NCBI GenBank assembly: GCA_026210745.1
Contig: CP110632.1
Location: 2,541,001 to 2,605,000, forward strand
Length of the DNA stretch: 64,000 nucleotides
From: Exobasidium rhododendri
Taxonomy: Eukaryota; Basidiomycota; Exobasidiomycetes; Exobasidiales; Exobasidiaceae
Direction: 5' to 3'
Shown: positions 10,343 to 24,100 of the stretch, one piece after another
Position numbering within the stretch: position 1 is the stretch's first letter
Layout of the letters: each line of letters begins with the position of its first letter
The notes under the pieces: model-generated
Seen by the model: only the letters and a program-made list of their open reading frames with translations
Told to the model about the DNA's origin: nothing
Databases searched by the model: none
Made by a program: the position numbers and the translations under genes

Positions 10343-11280
10343 ATGAGTGACTGGGATGCCGAATCAGACGATGGTGCTGCTCCATCTACATCGAAGCCTG
10401 TACCTGCTGCCACTGCTCCAGTTGCCACTGCGCCAGTGACCGCCTCTTATGGAAGAAGAAAGTTCGAAGACGAGGATGCAGACGACAAGATTGTAGATGA
10501 TTGGGAGGAAGACGAGGAAGAGGAGGAGAAGCCCGATGTAAGTAGCTTACAGCCACTGAAGAAGAAGAGCACAGTCAAGCAAAAAATCAAGGAGCGAGAA
10601 GAAGAGGAGAAGAGAAGAATGGATTTAGGATTGGAATCGGACGAAGAAGACTACGAGGATGATCCAGTGGACAGACGAAAGAGAGAAAGAGCGGCGCAAA
10701 TCGAGGCTGATGTTGCCAATGCTGCCAATCTGTTTGGCACAGCAAAGATTTCACAAGGTAAGTTGAAACTGACACTGAGCATTATCTGGAGCATTGCATT
10801 GAGCAGCAAAGAGCACGCCATTCCAATCTGCAGGTGAAGGTCTCGATGCGTTCAAGAATGCAAAGCCTGAGTCAAAGGAAGACTGGGAGAAACTTGCTAC
10901 AGACGTCTACACGGCTATCCTCAAGTCCCATTCCGCCAAGCCAGGTTTCGGTAAACAGTTCCTTCCACACTTCAGCAAGCTTCTCTCTGAAAATTTGAGG
11001 GATGTTGATTGCCGAAAGCAGAGCGCCGATTGGAAGAAGATTGGCGAAGACAAATTGAAGGCGGAGAGAGAGAAGAAGTCGGGCGGTGGTGTAGTCAAGA
11101 AGGCAGCTAAACCAAAGACGGTGGGAACGGCCAGTGCTAAGAACATCATCGATACAGGCGCTTGTGAGTGATGCTGCTTCCTTTCGAGTCGAATGCTGTG
11201 GCGCGATTCTGACTTTGCTATTTCTTTCTTTTGCAGATGGCGATGAGGCATTAGGCGACGACGACCTTGACTTCATGTAG
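10343..11280 (+). CDS. HCR1: Translation initiation factor eIF3 subunit j
   Basis: Loosely bound eIF3 subunit that sits at the 40S decoding centre and helps mRNA recruitment and ribosome recycling. Three exons: 10343-10757, 10834-11163, 11237-11280, giving 262 aa. The start MSDWDAESDD is the family N-terminus that contacts eIF3b. An acidic stretch, the basic PLKKKSTVKQKIKEREEEE block, the DAFKNAKPESKEDWEKLA core and the closing GDDDLDFM are all typical of eIF3j. A 15-nt stretch GTAAGTAGCTTACAG at 10536-10550 looks like a donor joined to an acceptor but is in frame and is read here as VSSLQ. The stop lies 55 bp from the stop of COQ2 on the other strand. eIF3i is also in this window at 56.6 kb. 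Confidence 0.92.
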
Positions 11281-11335
11281 AGAGGTGTTATAGAATTAAA
11301 TACAAATTTCATTGAAAGTCTACGACTCTGAAATA

Positions 11336-12816
11336 TTATACAATATGGGTAGCTGAAGGGTTTTCTTCGCTGGAGAGGACCACCTGGAAGTAGTAGTCGA
11401 GTAGCAGGCCGGCCCATAGAATACTTCCCAGAACAACATTGCTACGGAACTTACTCCAGCAATCTGCTCTGCTGTTGAGATCCACGGTCTTGATTTGCCA
11501 AGCTAGGTGCAGAGCTGCCAACGTCATCGAAGCGCAGAAGAAAGGATGGCCGGTGCTGAGGAATTCGACCATGTTTGCTGCTTCCAAGTTGAGTAGTTTC
11601 GCGCTGTGTCGATCGAGATTTCGCACTGCTAGAGCAAACAAGGAGACCATAGCAGTGGAAAAGCCAGTCATTATGAGCTTACTTTGCTGGCCGAAGAGGA
11701 GGGCGGTGCTTTTAATTCCCGCTGTGACATCGTCTGACGTGTCTTGATGGGCGTAGATAGTATCGTACACGAGTGTCCAACATATACTGCTGCAGTATAG
11801 AGGAATCAAGATCGGGGCTCCATTCTGCAATGTCCCTGCCATGGCACACCAGCCCAACAGTGCACCCCAATTGAATGCCAGTCCTGAAATGTCCCCAAGA
11901 CTGTCAGTATGGTATATTCCTCATAAGTATGATATTACTCACCAAGTACGAGTTGAGGCCAGTATGTGATACGTTTCATGAGTGGATAGAGGACGACAAG
12001 ACTCAGCGAGGACGCACCCAAAGTGATACTGGAAAGGAAAAATGGGGATCAGTAGAAGCTTAGGTGAGACGACCGATACTACTACCTCATCTCACCTGTT
12101 CCAGTTCAGTTGCAGTAATATCGCTAGACCAGCGGAAAGTTGTAATCCTAGGAAGCTGATGGCCTGGAAGGGAGTGACTACCCCTGCAGCCAAAGGTCGC
12201 TGCTTGGTGCGTTCTAGACGATGCAGTCCCGTGCCACAAAGTTCAGCTAGCCGTCCAAATTTGACCTGAAGTATCTCTACCATAAGCACTAGCACTCACC
12301 CACTTGAGCATCTAGATCACGATCCCATAGATCATTGATGGTACATCCTGCTCCCCTCATGATAAAAGCTCCTGTGCCAAACAGCAACGTGTTCCATGCC
12401 AAAGTACCAGGTGGGAGATGAAGTGAATGTGCAGCCAAAGTCAATGACCAAGAGCAAGGCAAGAAGAGTAACAAAGTTCCCGTAGGTTTGTCAAGTCTCG
12501 CTAATGCTGCAAAAGGCGCTGTCTTGCTTAGGATGGAGGGCTTAGGCGGTGGCACGCTTCCCGGTGTCACTTCTACCTTGCTACTTTGTGTCGCAAATAC
12601 TCGAAAGCCTGACGTTATGAGCTGTCCTGGAAAAAGTGTCTGTGCCCGAGAAAGCATAAATGGGTACTTTGCAAGGCGACATGTCGGTCTGGTCAGGCGG
12701 GGGCCTCGCACGATCGCTATCGCTGCTCTGGAGGCCATCCTTGACCAGCCGAGGATGGCAGAGCGGAGGATGGTCTGGGAATCCACGTGTCTATGCGCGG
12801 GGAAATAAACGTTCAT
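11336..12816 (-). CDS. COQ2: 4-hydroxybenzoate polyprenyltransferase, mitochondrial
   Basis: UbiA-family enzyme that joins the polyprenyl tail to 4-hydroxybenzoate in ubiquinone synthesis, in the inner mitochondrial membrane. Four exons: 12816-12300, 12213-12096, 12028-11943, 11883-11336, giving 422 aa. Both prenyl-diphosphate motifs are present: NDLWDRDLD (about residue 160) and DTIYAHQD (about 283). [12 protein letters not shown] and [16 protein letters not shown] are Coq2-specific. Many hydrophobic helices follow. The first ATG is at 12816; a second at 12738 ([18 protein letters not shown]) gives a cleaner basic mitochondrial presequence and may be the true start. Only 152 bp separate it from the divergent ING gene. 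Confidence 0.92.
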
Positions 12817-12968
12817 GTCCAAGCTTTCGCTCAAAGATCGTGGGCAGTAGAATTAGAGGTCCAAAAGCTAAGAAGGCTCCGAGTTGCAAGTGCAAAGTCG
12901 ACCTTCCTTTTCGATTGCGTGTTTCACCTTTGATCCATTACCTTCATCCTTCCATTCAGCACATCAAG
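12817..12968. promoter_or_regulatory. Compact bidirectional promoter COQ2 / ING
   Basis: Only 152 bp lie between the two start codons, so both transcripts must start here or within the COQ2 leader. If COQ2 starts at 12738 the gap is 230 bp. No TATA box is evident. Confidence 0.55.
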
Positions 12969-14594
12969 ATGCCACGACTGATGGCAGGTGGAAGCTCTTC
13001 TTTGGTCAGGCCACCTGTAGCGCAAGCCGGTTGGTCTCCAGGGCAGCCAAGCCCAGAAGAAATAAACTTGTTTACCACGCTTGCCGCCTATGCCGATGCT
13101 CTCGATGCTCTGCCCTTGGACTTGACACGATCCTTCTCCGATCTGCGAGAGTTGGACGCTGTCCTAGGTGCACATCTCAACTCACTCACCAACCGACTGA
13201 TACACTTGACTGCACTTGTAGAGGATTCGAACTTCAGTGCAGGGGAACGGATCCTAGCTCTGAAGGAAGTAGCTGAAGAAGCAAGAGCTTACAAGATGGG
13301 AGGAGAAGACAAAATTCGCGTTGCTCTCAATACTGCAGAGACTGTACGTTAAGATGTGGACTTTAAAGAGGTGCTTGCTTCTATGCTCACCCGCTCAATG
13401 CACCACCTTTCTCACACAGATCATCTCACATACTACTTACATCGATACTTTGCTCGCAAATTTAGGCTCTGTCCCCTCCTTGGCTGCGTTGCTCAATCCG
13501 CCCACTCAATCTCATGTTGCTGGTCACCTATCGGACGGTACAGCATTGGCACCAGGCTCTGGTCCCGGTGGTAACAATCCGGCTAACCTAAGCGCTTTCA
13601 CTGAAATTATCACCCCCAGCAATAAGAGGAAGCGACCAGCAGGAGTAGGACAAGGTGCTTCTGCTACTAGCGGACTGACAGGCTCCGTCGGTGGATCTGG
13701 CAACACTGTAGACAGAAAGGGAGGGCAAGATGCTGGTACCTCGGTGCATGCTGCAGCAACACCCGTCATTAAAAAGAGGAAGCCTCCAGGTCAGGGAGCA
13801 GGAGTCAAAGCAAAGTCACAAGCTAGTCAGGCAGCCAATAGCGTCGCAATTGCTAGTACTGGCGTGACTGTCCCCTTGACTGGCATGAATGATGGACTTG
13901 AAAATGAGGCTTTCAAGAAACCCATAGTCAAGAGAAAGACGACGAAGGATGAGGAGATAGATGAAAGCAATGCTCGAGGCCGACCTGCCCGAGGAAAGGG
14001 AAATAACGAACGAGGGAGTGGATCAGAGGGAGAAGAGGGTGAATCAGAGGTAGACTCGAGTACGGGCGGTGCTGCTGCAAGACCAGCAAGAGTCAGTCGA
14101 GCACCAAGACCAGGCAATCAAGAAGCAGATTCGCAAGTTTTGCCCACACCCACACTAGGCGAAGATGCTGATGAACGTCGTTACTGCTTCTGCAACAACG
14201 TCAGCTATGGCGACATGATTGGATGCGATGATGACGATTGCGAGCGTGAATGGGTGAGTGAGAGGCGAGCAGTATGCGTCATGTGATCGAAGCTGATGGT
14301 GCGCATCTCCCTTCTCCATTACCCAGTTCCATTTGGGATGCGTTGGTATGCTCAAGCCACCGCAAGGAACTTGGTACTGCAATGATTGTGAACAGAAGCG
14401 CTCGGTGAGTAGAGTAAGCATGCGAGTTCCCCCCCTTCCCCCCCTTCGCCTGAGATTTCAGGGCATTGATCAAGACTACTTTCCCCTTCCTTCAGTCTCG
14501 CAATTCAAAGGCAAAGAAGGCCAAGGTCACTAAGGGCAATGGCGGAGGAGTTTCGGACACGAAAGCCAGAGTGGTGTCGGGAGCAAAGCGGTGA
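12969..14594 (+). CDS. ING-family PHD-finger protein (histone acetyltransferase/deacetylase subunit)
   Basis: Chromatin reader of H3K4 methylation, acting as a subunit of NuA4, NuA3 or Rpd3-type complexes. Four exons: 12969-13343, 13420-14253, 14327-14404, 14496-14594, giving 461 aa. The N-terminal ING helical domain covers residues 30 to about 140 (LDLTRSFSDLRELDAVL, HTTYIDTLLANL). A long disordered basic and Ser/Gly-rich linker follows. The C-terminal PHD finger (about residues 377-428) has full C4-H-C3 spacing: YCFCN, MIGCDDDDC, EWFHLGCVG, GTWYCNDC. A short basic tail follows, as in ING proteins that bind phosphoinositides. I cannot assign it to Yng1, Yng2 or Pho23 from sequence alone. Confidence 0.88.
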
Positions 14595-15115
14595 CGGAGG
14601 TGCCCCCGATCCTTGGCGACGTTTCCGAGCCTTACTGTACAAAAGTCAATAAATGGCGCCTCTTTCTCTATCTCATCGTCTTAACGCACACACAGCTAGT
14701 AAAGGTGACTTTCAATTTATTGTCCCTTCTCAGTAATAAAAGCGAGTGTAGGTTTGTTTACTTTTCAGACACCCTTCTCGATCTTAGAAAGGTGGAGGAA
14801 TCTCGTTCCTTTGCAGGCACAATGAAAGTCCTTTTAGATAATCTCTATAATCTCTGGCTGCACGCGTAGATCAAGGAAGCAAGGTTGCCTTGCTCTTCTT
14901 CTCCACTCCTTTAATTCTCTGATACAACATTTTTTTGGCTCAGGTTGACGAATAACGCGGGTCTCCCTCATCCGACTTTGGTATTTACAATCGAAGCCTG
15001 ACCTCGAGCATACACGCTTCTGATAGCTCGATCGCCGGCAGCAAGCACAGTTTCAGAGCGTCGTGTCTGCCAGTGGGGAGGGTGCTGCAGCGTAACAAAG
15101 GACCTCGGCCACACA
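14595..15115. other. Intergenic: ING 3' UTR and BLTP2 promoter
   Basis: No gene seen. AATAAA at about 14649 is a plausible polyadenylation signal for the ING transcript; the second half must hold the promoter of the very long lipid-transfer gene. Confidence 0.5.
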
Positions 15116-18100
15116 ATGCAGACGCAAAGCGGCAACACCATAGGCACCCCTTCCGCCGGCGACTCCACGAATCGCTATGGTCTAGGCCTCCTCGTGGCTC
15201 TCGCACTGACTTTCTTCTTCTTTCGCTCCATTTTACCAAGGATACCAAGTCTCTTCTTAAGAGGGAGATTGCGAGTGCAAAGGATTGGAGTGAGAGGCAT
15301 TCGAGGCATTGAATGGCGATCAAAGGGCTTCGGTAAATCGAGATTGTCGGTGAATGCAGGCGAAGCTTCTTCCGCGCAGGATGAAGGAAGAGAAGACAGC
15401 GACGACAGTGGGTTGGTGGTCAAGGTGAAGCACATATACTTCGAGTTCCACCATAGGAGCAAAGCTGCTAAGGAAGTCAATCACACATCTGCACGTAATA
15501 CATCTGATGAAAAGGGAGAGGGTCAAGACGATGATAGAACGATTCCCGGGCCGACCTCAAAGGCATGGTTGACGCTACGTGTGGAAGGAGTGGGTGTCAC
15601 CCTTCCGCTCCACGAGAATGGGAAAGACGATGAGAAGAAAAAGACGGAAGCCCAAGAGGAGGCGAGGAGACAGAATGAGGACAGCGAAAGGAAATTGAAA
15701 GAAGCAGAAGAAGAGAGGCTTACCTATCTGATGCAATCAAGACCATCTTCTCCCATGTTGAATAGCTCCTACGGTAGGAGGTCGGGATCAAGCTCGCCCA
15801 TGCCTGCTTTTGCTACGGCCTTGAGTCAGGACAGATCGTCACCATTAGGACGTAGTGGGGCCTCCTTTACAGAAGAGGAGAAGATCGCATCGACATGGAA
15901 ACCCTGGCAAGTCACTATAAATGGGCTGCGCTACATTCAGCATGTCGTACTTCCTACCGCCTGGCTTACACTCTTGAATCTACTTCGACTCTTGGTATAT
16001 TTTCTCATATCTGCTTTGCCCTTCCTTACGTCGATAATTGACGTTGAGATGACCAGCATCGAAGTCTACATGATTGAAGCAGACGCAGTCGTCCAGTTTG
16101 AATCCATTGGACTCGATCTTGGCATGGCTCTGATTCCCCTACATCAAAAAGACCCTAAGAAGATCCCGGGTGCACAAGCTAGCATGGACTGCAAAAGCTA
16201 CTCGAGATGGGTGTCTGATGCTCTTGTCTCGATGCCAAATCGTATAGGAAGTGGAGCTAAAGGAGCAGCTTCTGTTGTCACCGATGGTCTTCCTGGCGGC
16301 AGGATGAGTCTTTCTTTGACAGCAAAAGGTCTAGAGATATTCGAAGCTTCTTCTGCCAGGCAATTACAGTCAAGCACAACATCCTCTACCGAGAGCAGGT
16401 CCAAGTTCACTCCCTCCTCTCTCCCCACATCTACAGCACTCGGGCCAGGTCGAGGGGAGCCAGAATACAGTAGCTTCTCAGTCCTGGCGAGTTCGGCACC
16501 TAGCACCACTCTCAAGCGGTCTCGAAGCGATGACAACCTTTCCAGCGTGCCTTTGGGTGACTCAAGTCGAAGAAATTGGGCAGACTGGGCTCTTGAACCG
16601 CTAGCTACTTCATTTGACTCGCCACAGACGGGCTGGAGGAGGCAATCAAGTGCAGGAGTAAAGGAGAATGTTGTGCAACCTTCAGCCAGGCTACTCTCCA
16701 TGCCTGGTGCAAGTACTCTGAAGGTGGGACTTGTACTGAGTGGAACGTCGGGCATCTCATCGAAGGAGAGTCTGCATCTAGGCGTCGAGCTGGGTGACGC
16801 AACTGTGGGAATGGGAGCACTCTTGAAGGTGCTCAAAACATTAGAGTCCAGGAAAGCACTACGAAGTGGTCCCTATCCATCAGACAGGGGCAGAGAAGGG
16901 TGAGTACCGTAGTCTCTCCCTTTCAGTAATGAACCACTGAGGCTGACTGGTAATCCACCTTGTTACCCTTTTTAGGACTCGGTCACAAGTGTCGAAGCAC
17001 TTTCAGCAGCAACAACCTCAGGCGCAAGCAAAGCTCTTGGAGAGACTCGGCTCAGCGTCTTTTAAGTGGCCTTCTGTGGTGTTGAATCTAAGCTCAAAGA
17101 CGTCGTTCCCACTGATAGGAGAAGCCGATGACAACCAACTAGAAGACCGAAAGTTGCCTAGTTCCATGCAGGTACAGAGTGAAATTACGGGCATCCGCTT
17201 TACCATCAAGACTAGCAATCCCATGGATGAGAGCCATCAAAGGTGGCTAGGTACCTGCGGTGTGAAGAACTTCCGGTCGCCTAAGAACGGGAATGCATTT
17301 ACCGATCGTTTTAGATGGAACCCGAATCACAAAAAGGTGGCGTTTGTCGAGCACAGAAGAGCCTTTAGCATCGAAGCTGGAGTGAAAAGCGTTTGCGTGA
17401 AGGCAGGTGTGGACGGTGAGCTTAGCGAAGCACAGTCGCAATTACTCCACTTGGGAGACTTAGCTGTGCGATCTAGATCGACGTGGACGCCGTTTGGGCT
17501 CCTGGCGTCAGCAAGCGAAAGTGCACAGAGCGCTAAAAGGTACTTCCAGGGAGATCCAAATGAGCAAAGTGTGATCCTAGAAGTCAATTTGGAAAAGTTG
17601 ACGGGCGACGTACAGACGAGACACGCTACTGCCTTGATCGCTCTTGCGCGAATGCACAAGAGGGAAAGGCTCTTGAAAGCAAGGGAATTTGGGCTGGAAG
17701 AAAAGGTGCCCGAGAAGCCGACGGGTTTCCTGGACAGTCTTCCAAAATTCTCCATGGGCTTGCAATTGGAGGATCTGTCTTATCGTATTGATGCAAGTGT
17801 CGCGCCAAACCACTCAAAGCACCCAGAAAGCCGATCGAGGAGGAGTGAAGCAAGCTTGGTCGTGCGTGTACCTCGAGTCAATTTCGCCTTTCACGCTTCC
17901 TACGTTGATCAGTATATCCGGCGTGGAGAAGTGGAGAGAAAGGCTGCTTGGAAAGCACTAGAGAAGGACGAGCTGGAGTGGTCTTTGAAGGAGGATACGG
18001 TCAGCAAGATAAGACGTCGGGAGTTGTCAGAGAATGGTAGATCCCTTCCTCAAGATGTTGCAGGTGATGATCGAGAGGAAGAAGGAAAAGACAGAAAAGA

Positions 18101-21100
18101 GTCGAGATTGGCAGATGGCAAAGACGGCGAGCAGCCACTTCAAAGGGAAGACGACGACGACGATGAAGAAGAAGAAGAAGAGGAGAACGAGGAATACACG
18201 CATCCAGAGACAATGACCATCAAGGAAGCGATCAAGAAGATGAAAGAATTGCAAGAATACGAGGCCTTGCTAAATCAACCAAAGGCTCAACGACAGGCAT
18301 TCTCTGTAAAGAAGAAGTGGCAGAAATTCACTCGTCAGAAGGCAGGTTTACACGATACTTGCCCTTACAACACTCGCTACCAATTTGAATCTCTGTTCAC
18401 CATCGACTCAGTCGAAGTAGTCTGGCTCTTGAGTGGAGAAAATCACACTTCTATGCATCAGACGCATGACAATACACTGTCGCCCTCCATAGCAATGAGG
18501 ATGGGCATGCCTTTTACTGCTACTCATCACGTCTTCACCTTGAATACCTTTGAATTGGCTCTCAATGGCCACTTTCCTGGATACCAGAACATTGACACAG
18601 ATGCCGTACGCTTGGATGTAAAGAATAGTGTGGTGGATGCGAGACTCGGCCTGGAAGAGCTGGATCTTGACATGTGGCACAAGTCTGTGTTGGAGGCGAC
18701 CAAGACGCTGATTGAGCACATGTTAAAGGCTGTCCAAACATCACCCGAAGATGAAAGGAGAAAAGAAGAAGAGGACCGAAGCAGCAAAGTACAGGACGAG
18801 CAAGAAGTGCAGGGTGACCTTGTGCCTCTACTAGATTCTTTGAGGTCGAACACAAGTGCATACATTTCAATTGGCTCAATCATTGCTCACATAGGAGGAG
18901 TAGATGAGCGTTGCGATCCGTCTATGTCCCGCGGTGTAGGCTTCGAAGGAAAGCGGACTGTCATCGAGCTAGCTTGCTGTCAGACTGAAGTAAGGCGGTC
19001 CAAAGACAATACAAAGCTGGGACTAGGTGCAAGAAGCGCCCTCGAACTACCGGAAGACTTGAGATCACCTTGTAATGCGCTAGCGACTCGTCACGGTAAA
19101 TCTGCCATGTTCAAGTTGAGTCTCTTCGAGATCGGTCTCTTTCCCCTCCTGGACGCGGAATTGGCTACCGAGCAACACACTCGACGTTTCAATGGCGGTG
19201 TGAAGGAAAGTGAATTGAAATTCAGCCCGAACACAATGCCAGGTTCACCTTCCATAATCGCCCCTGCCGTCTGGGAATTCCAGAAAACGAGGCCGGAGAT
19301 GTCGAGCAAGAAGCTGAATCGCGCAAAGTTCCGACAACAGGATCGGTCTAATTTCATCTTTTGGATGCCATTCTCTTCTACCAAGGGAACTCTGACACCA
19401 AAGAGTGTGGTGAAGGATCATATCAACAACCGTGATGAGCAACTTACGATTGTCACAGAAGGTAATCGACTGTTCTCGCTCAAGATTGAACTTCTTCACA
19501 CCTATTGTCTGCTCATGGCTTTTGCGTCCCTGAAAGGTCTGCTCCCAGTGAAGAGGAAGCGTGATGCTAAGGGGAAGGAAAAGAAACAAAAGAAGGCATC
19601 CAGATATGAATCGATTATTCACAAGGCTCTCATCAGCATGGAAGAAATCCACCTTTCGGTTGCGTTGCCGAATAATATCAACATTTTCATACACCTGCGA
19701 AGATTTGAATTTACCCACTCTTCTAAGGATGGCCTCGCAGTTGGATTCGAAAGTTTAATGGCGGCCGTGGAAAGTCCACAAATTCCGTCGAACGACTTGT
19801 GGGAAGAAATATTTCGCATGAGAGATTTCAAAGTGACAATGGAATCTGCCACAGACGGCGTACCCATGAAGATTATCGTAAATGGAGATGCTGCTTCACT
19901 TCGAGTACCGTTTGGTTACACCGTTCACCCAATTATCGACAATGCGATTGTTTCGGTCAAAGCTACTAAACAATTAGCTTATCAGTTCATTACAGGAAAG
20001 AACGATACAATTATTTTTCCTGTAGCAGAAGATCCAAAGCATTTGCCCATCATCAAGCTCAAGGTTCGAATCCTTTCCATCGAAGCGCAAGACGACCCTT
20101 TCGAAACTCGGTTGAATATTATCTGGAGAGCAGGAGGTGATGAGAATCAAGCTAGAGCAGAGAGACATTTTGCGTTCCAAGAGAAAGTTAATCAGATGGA
20201 GGTCGCCAATGGAAGTACACTGAAGAGCTCAGCCTCGACGATCAATAGCTACCTAGAATCCATCTCATCAATCAACAATGACGAGAAGAGTATCCAGGAG
20301 TGTGTAGAAGATGACCGGGCTGCTGTAGCCGGAGGTATGGATAACCTTGGCGAACCAAAGTACGATGGTAAGAACCACTACAATAAAGGACACAGTGAGT
20401 ATCAAAGCACTGTCAGCCAAGTTCGTGAGAAATTGGACGCTTTCAACGCTTCCAGCTGGATTCGAAGGTACACCAATGCAAAAGCAGAACAGGGTCGACG
20501 GGAGGATGCCAGTCTGCGGAAGATCTATGGCAGACTCCCTCCCACTCGACAGCAGGTGAAACTACCCATCAAGATGGCAATAGCTACTCATGCTGCACCT
20601 CTCTTTCGATCTGGTATGAGTCATGTGGACATCGAGATAGGCCCAACCAGTTTCCCCGAAAGCAAATTGCGCGATTTCCTACACGAGCAAGGCCAAGGGA
20701 CACCGAGAGACCTGGATTATTCCTTGATTGTTCCATTGAGTCTTCGCTTTAAAATGGCAGAGTGGAAGATTGATCTACGAGATTATCCTATGCCACTTCT
20801 CCACGTACCACCGATCGATAAGAGTTCGCAGCCTGATCACCTACCAGCTTGGGACTTGGAATTGGATTTCTGTATCGCAGAACAATTAGGATCTCATGAA
20901 GCGATTCGACATGTCACAGCCATCATTGTGCCAGCGTCTACTGGTCGGCCTAACGCAATCGAGTACGGTATCTCCGTCCCTAAGATGGCCATGCCAGTAA
21001 AATTCTTTGGAAGCCCAGTCATTACGCTGAATAGCTGCTATTCGACTCGTTTGATTTGGGGCCAGTCTATTCAACCGGCCATTCATGATTTGATGCGTGT

Positions 21101-24100
21101 GTTTGAGGGAATAACGAGTCCACCTCATGATCCATCGCCGAGACTTGGATTTTGGGACAAATTACCCCTCATCTTTCACGGTCGAATTCATTTCCGTTTC
21201 CGAGGGGAAGGCGAGCTGCATCTTTACTTGAAAGGTAGTCGAGATCCATACTATATTCTGGAGCATGGAGCAGGTTGGGTGAAATGCTGGAGAGGCAATG
21301 TGGAATTGAAGATCAACTTCGACAATGAAGATGGGGAAGTAGTCCAGATCATTAGTGACGAATACTTGTTGGCCATTCCTGAGCTGAAAAATTACATCGA
21401 TCGTGCTGCCACAGGTACTGGAGCAGGACATCACGACACAAGGCGAGATCAAGATCAAATGTCTCAACATAGTTCTACTTCCTTGCCGTCCTCTCAAAAG
21501 CGCTACATGAAAGATCCTGAGTACAAAAAAGTTTGCTTGAAACTGACAAATGGCGTTCGATGGGGTGCAGCGCTTCACTGGGAAAGGACTTGTACCGATG
21601 ATGCATCTTGCATCCAGCATGTGAAGTGTAAAGGTACGCCATTCCACCGCGAATGTCGGTTCTGGGAGAGGAAGCCTCACTGGGATGTCCACACCCGTTC
21701 CAAAGAGTTCGCTGCCACAATGGCACCGGAAGATTTCGGCGATTCTTACAGAGGCTGGCGTACTCATCATCTGCATCTCTCCATTTCCATCTACTCGCCA
21801 AAGACTGGACTACTGAAGCAAGGTTCACGAAGCAATAGAAAAGGGTACGAAGTAGTGAATAATCTCTACTTTACTCCTCTTGCTTGGGAGCACTTTTTTG
21901 CGTGGACAAGACTGTTCAATAGTGCGTTGAGTTTACCTATTCGACAAGGAAAACTGTTTCCAGATTCCTTGGCCCAGTCTCCTAAATTCGGCAAACACAT
22001 TGGCACGATCAAGTACCGCTTTGATATTTCCCCTCTCTTCATCACGCACGTCTATCCACAAAGTGAACAAGCGGATTGGGCAAGAGGAATTACTACCTTG
22101 CTAGGTGTAAAGGCCAGGATTTCGTGTTTTCATATGGATCTCCATCAACGACAACAAGAAATTACAAAGGAAAGGCCTGAATTAGGAGAGACTAGGACTG
22201 TGTTCCACAAGCCCTTTTACGAAGCAGAAGTCGACTTAGGCGACATTGATCTACGAACATTAGCTGCGCAATTTCTCGAGCCAGACAAGAAGTTGTCATC
22301 TACTTCTCTGGGTGATGGCGGCGAAGATTTCGATGACGAAGACGAATTTTACCAAAACAAGGATAATGTCATCTTTGGTACTCAGCAGGATTGCAAGATA
22401 CCAGATCGAGACTTGGAGTGGTACGATCTGAGTGATTTTGTGGAGCTGGACTGGGCACCGCCAGTCGAAGGTACACCGCCAAAGATTCGCTTGATACAAG
22501 CAATGACTTGTCCTCATTTCAATTACTACCGAAGACTGGAATCACAACGAGAAAGAAGGGCAAGAACGAGGCCGGAAAGTGATGATACTTCAAATACTAC
22601 TGCTACGAATTGTGATGGCAAGACACACAAGGAAGTCACGGACGACGACGAAGGAGAAGAAGGTCTGGCGCGATTGGAAAAGTCGAAGTTTGGAAGGGAA
22701 AGCTCGCATACTTGCTTGGTAGGATTGTCTCCTTCACCGCAGTCAATTCAAAATAACCTGTCCCATGCAAGGCTGGATATCTTAAAATCGGAACTGGAAA
22801 GTGTGAAGAAGAGTGCTGGAGAACCTTACAAGAAGTCTGCTGCTGCGAAAATTAGTGATCTCAATCTAAAAATCCAATTGATCGAGACGTACATTGAGAT
22901 GGTCAACAAGATTTTCCAGAGTGCTCGATCGGATGAAGAACTAGAGGCGGAGGTCGGTAGAGCAGCGTACAGCTACTTTGGTGTTCCTTACAAGGCTGAC
23001 AAGACCGGTGCGATGGATCTGAAGGGACTCTATCAAGAATGGGCAGCATTTGACAATCGGTACTTTGCTCATAATCCTTGCATCTTCTACAGTAATTCGA
23101 CGCGAGATGTCTTGCTAAAGTACTACTTGGCCTCGAGGAAGAGAAAGGGTGTGGTCCACTCTTTGTCGGCGAAGGCAGTTCGATACATTCGAGACCTGTG
23201 CAAAGACGATGACACTTCAAAAGAGGCAGGTCAAAAGCCGGGCCATTCTCAGAGCAGCAAGAGAAAGGGGCAGCATTCTTCGACCGGGGCAGACAACGGA
23301 CGTAGCGTGCCAGTGAAGGACATTCCATCTGATGGTGTCAGTCTACTGAAGGCATTGCTGAGAGACACCGTTCAAGATGTTGTTTCTGATGTAGATGGAG
23401 GCGAATCGGACAAAGCCAAGATCCACAAACGAACGACGTTCGAAGAGGAAGAAATCGATCCGTCCTTTGGAATCTCAGACGAGTACGAGGTTAGGAAGTC
23501 CAACGTCTGTATTCTTTTGAAGCCACAAATAGTGTTCAAGAGTTTGGTTGATGACAAATCGACGATGATTCTGACGGCTCTTCGGACAAGAATGCACAAT
23601 TACAGTGTCAAGGATCCTCAAGTAGAAGAAGACAGCGTGAATGAAAGGGTTCTGCACCGAAATTTCTTCGCGATCGATGGTCTGCAAGGCTTCCATCCTA
23701 AGAAAGAGCATGTTGCTCTCCTGTCACCAACACAACAATCGCGCCTGACTGTATTCGTTCGTGTTCCGTTAGAGACGTTGGTGGACCTGAAGTACGAAAC
23801 GAAGGAGTTTGATCGGATCGCACCGAGAACGAATGCCAGTCTGCACTACGACAAGTTCAACAAGCTTCGTTTGCACGATTCAAGCAGACCGGTAGTCGCC
23901 GATATCGATTCGCAAGATCCTGCCATTGATCATCTACGCTACAGCATGGACTTGATACGTTTGCGATGCCCGACCTTTGCCATTTTGGCCAATTCGGAGC
24001 AGTTTGGTGCCATATTCAATGTTGTGACTGATCTGGTACTCTATCGTGATCCAGCTTATCAGGAACATGCAAAGAAGCTGGAAGTGATGATGATCACTTA

